From Euryodendron excelsum (taxonomy: Eukaryota; Streptophyta; Magnoliopsida; Ericales; Pentaphylacaceae): a DNA stretch of 64,000 nt. Location: assembly GCA_033060915.1 (NCBI GenBank), contig CM065388.1, positions 29,414,001 through 29,478,000 of the forward strand. The letters run 5' to 3'. Under the pieces are notes generated by a model. It saw only the letters and a program-made list of their open reading frames with translations, was not told where the DNA came from and searched no databases. Positions 59,517 to 64,000 of the stretch are shown piece after piece. Each line of letters opens with the position of its first letter. Position 1 is the first letter of the stretch. A program made the translations under genes and the position numbers.

Positions 59517-60789
59517 CCTGTGACATTCTCTACTACTTTAACCATCATCATACTCGATGATGCCAAAGCCTAGTGTCAGCTCGTGACACAAGGGCAAGAT
59601 GTGAAGTACATTGAAAGTTACTAGTGCAAGTTGGCTTGTTTGGTGTAGATAAGTTTCAATTCAAAACTATTAGGTTATTTTTTGTACAAGAGAATGAAAT
59701 AGAATGGAGTGCTCATTCCTATTTTTATTTTCATTCTCTTGTTAATTAGTATCACTTTTTGTTGGAATGACCATAATATTTACTCTTTCAAGAATAGGAA
59801 TGATCATTTCATGATCTCATAGAATGAGAACATAAACAAAATTTTATAACATTTTTGTTGTAAAATTATTTGAAAAAATAAAACATATTTGTTTAATATT
59901 TTTGGTTACTTTTAGATATTAATAATCCAAAAACAATTTTAAAAGGATGAAAATTTTTTAAAACTTTTATTTCTATTTTTTCGTATTTATTTTTAAAACA
60001 AATCTTTCTCTTTTCTCCTCTGTTACCGCCTACTATCACCATCCACCGTTGTTTCCATCATTGCCATCGCTGTCATTGCCATCATCGCCGCCACCAGCAT
60101 CCCCACCCACTGTCACTAGTGCTGCCTCCACCACGCCATCACCACCCTCATCCACCAACCACTGCCTAGCACCACTAGCCACTACCATCCGTTGTTGCCG
60201 CCATCACCACCTTCTGTCACTCACCGCTGCCACAACCACCATTCTCCACCACCTAACGCCGCCGTCGTGACCATTACAGAATTACCAAATGCACAATAAT
60301 ATTTAATTAATAACAAGTAATACTTTTAATATTTCATATGTAATATAGAATCAGATTTTTATACTATATACTAAACTTCCATTTTATTTCTTTCTACCAT
60401 TATTAGTTTTGTCTTACTAAATAAGAGAATGGAAATAATCATTTCATTCTTACTAAACAAATAAATAAGATACTGAGATTGGCCATTATATTTCATTCTT
60501 AATTAAATAAATTTAAATATATTAGCAAAATGTATATGGGTACCCTAGATATGCTTGAATTCTCAAAATAGTTTTGCGAACGAAGCTTTCTTGTTCCGCT
60601 TTCACTCCTGCTTCTGTTTGGCGAATCAATTATTGCAGCCCGTCCTGCAATAACTCCCCGTTTGTCAGTGGGCCCAAATCATTAATGTATTTAAAGATGG
60701 TCAATAGTTCAATTACGCTACAAGTAGGAACATTCAAACAATTAAGTACAAGTATTTATTCTTCATTTGAAAATTTTCACTAGCACTTA
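59517..60789. other. AT-rich flank with a CCACC-rich low-complexity patch
   Basis: 60020-60270 is a run of CCACCACC-like codons that yields a spurious Ser/Pro/Thr frame. On both sides lie variants of GAATGA / TCATTCC words (59690-59850 and 60430-60520), which could be the arms of a decayed DNA transposon. Confidence 0.4.
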
Positions 60790-61287
60790 GGGGAGGAGCC
60801 ACACAATAGGTTTGCATAGCCCTCCAAAAAAATTAACAGTCAATGGTCCTTCTTATGTACACTAATCGAACAGGTTGGTACTAGCCATCAATAAAAGTAT
60901 ACAAACACAAGTATACATTATACATAGTGCTGAAAATTTGGTGCAGAACAAGAACACACAAACATATATATACTAAAAACACATTGACACAAAGTTTCAC
61001 ATCGGATAAATCAAATATGACTTTCAGGATTTGAAAAAACATTAAGTTCTACTTTAATAATACTTGAAATGTATTAAAAAATAATTAATTATTTTTATAT
61101 TTTTCAAACTAAATAGAAGTTCGTTTTGTTTTTATTTAGAAATTTATTCTTACATCTTGATATGTTTCTCATGCTTCAACTTATAATATGTGGAAAGAAA
61201 ACTTAAAATAAATTAATTATACTGATAAGTGGGATTTTGTATTTCAAATTTTCATACCCTACAAAACAAAATCCTGTTTCAGACCTA
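60790..61287. mobile_element. Relative of old element G
   Basis: It starts GGGGAGGAGCCA and ends near ATCCTGTTTCAGACCTACT. The last 100 bp resemble the right end of G near 38950-39050. About 500 bp, non-coding. Confidence 0.45.
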
Positions 61288-62841
61288 CTAGCATTGCAAC
61301 TATTATCCCACTTGTAGAAAAATATAATGGGTAGGTATACGGAATACCTAATGCAGAATACAATACGATATACGGATTGACTTGTTTGCTTCACTAGCCC
61401 TTCGGGCAATACGTGCAATACACCACGAATCAATCCAAGATCTCTTGAGTGTCATCATTATCGTATAGTAGAAGGCGATAAGAGTCCAATATGAAAAGCA
61501 CACGTTTCAAATCTTAAGGCTATTAGATGGTAGCCCTAGAGAGAACTAGAGAGAGAAATTAATCTAGAGAGAGTTTGTATCTGATAATACGTAAGTTATT
61601 CTCTTGATACAATCTATGTATAACATATATACACTATGATAAAGATAAGACACACTTATCTTTATCTTCTAGGAGTTCAAATCTGATAAGGATAGCCCAT
61701 TATCTCCTTATCAATAGGAGGTGATATATATGCTGAATATATATCTGTGTGCCCATGTGGACATACCGTGGGCCCCATGCTACATCTCCCACTTAGACAT
61801 AAGGGGCATCCATAATCTCATCTTGTTCAGCTCCTCATACAAGAAAATGGAATATGCGACAGACGAGAAAGGTACCGGTGAGAAATGTTATATTAAGTTA
61901 CCATCTAACTAACATAACACTACAACTCAATCATCTCGTGTATACCCCAAATCACCAAACCACACCCGATCTTGCACCTCTAACCCCTCCGATAACTAAT
62001 ACAAAGTCATGCAAGATCTGTCAATGCATTTGTGCTCATGATTATACCTAAAAACTAATATTAACATAATCGCCTGAGCTATGAGCAACAAGTCATGAGT
62101 GTGATGTCAAATGATCTTTCCTTAGCCACTTATGTCAATCCATCTAAACCCAACTACTTTCTTGGACATGCTCCTCTGGATCACATTCTTCGTAACCCTT
62201 GGATAACATGCTAAAGTAACAACATCAAGCTTCAAATTCATGACATAGTTCTAAGTCTCAAAGGGTATAGACTTAGATTTAAAGTTTATAATGCTCACAC
62301 AGTGACAAAGTAGGGATCTATTTTGTCACTCCCATAATGGTCGTCTTATAGTACATACAGTATGATATGTATGCTATGATGGAGCTCCCACTCAGGGTTT
62401 GTCACACTGTAACACCATACAGATCTTAGTCTAGTTGCTCTCACCAATGCCTAACTTGAGCTTCTCGAGAATCTCATATCTGGCTTTTTACAGACTACAT
62501 GGAGGTGTGAATAACTCTATGTTTGACTCATACAGTCTCATCTTAGCTCTTGCTAATGTGACATTTAAATAAATAAACGTCAACCCTTGCTCACTTTCTA
62601 AACGCCAAGGAGATCACATTATCATGGTACCTGTATGATCATTTAGAGTCTCATCCAGCTCACTATCTCAGCGCCAGGGCAATCACTCGTGTGAGAGGAC
62701 AGATCAAAAAGTCTAGTGACATCTACTTATAATACAAGATATGTGCACTAATTAAACCATATATCAATTATACCCATTAAATGAAAACTCATCTCATAGT
62801 GCATAAGATATAATCCAAAGCATCCACCAAAATAAGCATAT
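61288..62841. other. Unclassified non-coding stretch
   Basis: Words such as CTCCCACTTAGACATAAGG suggest retrotransposon origin, but I found no LTR pair, primer site or conserved frame. Confidence 0.35.
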
Positions 62842-64000
62842 TGTCGCGCCCCGATTTTTGGAGGTGTCCAAGGTCCTTTCGGCTCGGAGACCCTAAAGCA
62901 CGGAACTCTGCCACTAGAACTTATCCTTCTAGAAGGACAAGTGCGACTAGGTTTGAAAATTAATTTGACTAAGGGCTTTTTAGAAAAATAGGAGTCGCCA
63001 CCTAACTTAATAAAGGTGAGTTAGGGTACCTAAAACTAAGCGTTAATCCGAAGATTAAACTTAGAGTTTTTGAAAAGGTTTTTGTGAAAACTCCCTCAAG
63101 AGAGGGTTTTTAAGAAAATAGGTTATTTGGCAACCTTTGGAAATGTTTGAACCCTTTTTGAAAATAACTCCATTTTGGTCTTTTGAAAACAGAAATCTAA
63201 GGTTCGGGGGTTGGTTATGTGTAGGGAAGATATCCTAAGATCATCACCCTACCCCGCCCTTTCGGTACCTACATGTCTAATCACCCTTGGTTCACTCACT
63301 AGAATAACTGGTTACCATTGTCCACTTAATATCCACTTTAGAACTTTGAAAAAGGGATTTAGTCATCACTTTTTGGATGAATGATGCATGATGCAAGTTT
63401 TGGAAAAAGTTTGAAGATAATGGAGGTTTTGAAAGAGTTTGGAATAGAAACTTTGAATTGATTGAAATTTTTGAAAAAGGAATTGGGGTTGAAATAAAAG
63501 TTATGACCGCACCATTTTAGGTTGCCTACGTATCTCATTTGATGAGAATCAGGTCATTCGTAGTTCGGGCAAGAGCTCGATGGAAAAATAGGCGCATTAG
63601 GGCCTTTGGAAGGTTTGAAGACACTTTGGGTCTTTGAAAAAGTTTAAGACACTTTGAGGTCTTTAGAAGAGTTTAAGACACTTTGAGGTTTTTGGAAAAG
63701 TTTAAGACACTTTGCGGTCTTTGAAGTTTTGACTTAAAATTAGATGGTGGAGTGTTCTGAAAATGTTTTTGGATTAACATGAGAAGGTTTTGGAAAATGT
63801 TTTTGAATAACTAAATAGAATTTGAGAGTGTTTTTGAAGTCTTGTTTTGAAAACCTTGGAGGTATAATTTTGGAATGTTTTGATGAATTTGTTTTTGAAA
63901 GTGGTTTTTGGAATCCTAATATGGACAACCTTAGGGGTTGTTCTTGTTTTGTCACTTGTCCTTAGAATCCCTAACCATGATTGGGCTAGGGACACCTTAG
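62842..64000 (-). mobile_element. Inverted 3' end of a family-L LTR
   Basis: On the reverse strand it ends GGGGCGCGACA at 62842 and mirrors 2580-3795. It has the primer-site word at 62991-63000, the hairpin pair near 63535-63579 and four to five copies of the 30-bp repeat at 63600-63730. No primer site follows its end, so it is a 3' or solo LTR that continues beyond the window. Confidence 0.85.

Noticed and set aside
60049..60270. Ser/Pro/Thr-rich 73-codon frame
   Set aside because: It is encoded by CCACC-type low-complexity DNA with no conserved feature.
61288..62841. A further LTR pair
   Set aside because: Words resemble retrotransposon DNA, but no second repeat copy, primer site or purine tract was found in the window.
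1..64000. Family-L LTRs at the two window ends as the LTR pair of one giant element
   Set aside because: They are in opposite orientation and neither is followed by a primer-binding site, so they cannot be the two LTRs of one simple insertion.

Overview
The window is plant nuclear DNA made almost entirely of LTR retrotransposons, nested and partly decayed. I found no convincing single-copy host gene, no rRNA, tRNA or CRISPR array, and nothing bacterial. The plant assignment rests on tRNA-Arg, tRNA-Asp and tRNA-iMet primer-binding sites next to LTR ends, Athila-, Tat- and Tekay/Del-type gag remnants, long LTRs with TATAAATA and AATAAA signals, and a plant mobile domain (PMD) protein. The species cannot be named from this sequence. 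A large-genome angiosperm, probably a eudicot, is a guess.

Layout, left to right. 1-3795 is the 3' part of a long Tat-like LTR (family L, + strand). 3796-11800 is a rearranged Athila-type complex: a 3' internal end plus LTR on the + strand (A, to about 6541), then a protease and gag remnant on the - strand (6620-8983) behind its own LTR and tRNA-Asp-like primer site (B, 9466-10783). 12048-13836 is a short pol-less LTR element with a tRNA-iMet primer site. 14618-39050 is a three-level nest. An old element with degenerate inverted ends (G) was split by a Ty3 element on the - strand (D, 14760-38295, Tekay/Del-like gag, no pol). D was then split by a complete 17.2-kb element on the + strand (E1, 17724-34910, target duplication ATGAA). 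39070-39351 is a fold-back MITE. 40860-59516 is a second complete copy of the same family (E2, 18.7 kb). 59517-62841 holds unclassified repeats and a relative of G. 62842-64000 is an inverted copy of the family-L LTR 3' end.

The most interesting system is the E family. Both copies have LTRs of about 5 kb, a tRNA-Arg primer site, a small gag carrying only the C-terminal zinc-binding part, and no protease, RT, RNase H or integrase. Both also carry, in antisense, a roughly 560-codon ORF with a PMD-like protein, followed by a short second exon behind an 83-nt intron. Because both copies have the same layout, the pol-less state is probably ancestral, so this would be a non-autonomous family that kept a gag remnant and a spliced antisense gene. 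Its LTRs add covarying hairpins, a second copy of the primer-binding word about 160 nt before the LTR end, telo-box clusters after the TATA box, a G-poor leader of about 2 kb, and palindromes shared by the sense promoter and the region upstream of the antisense gene.
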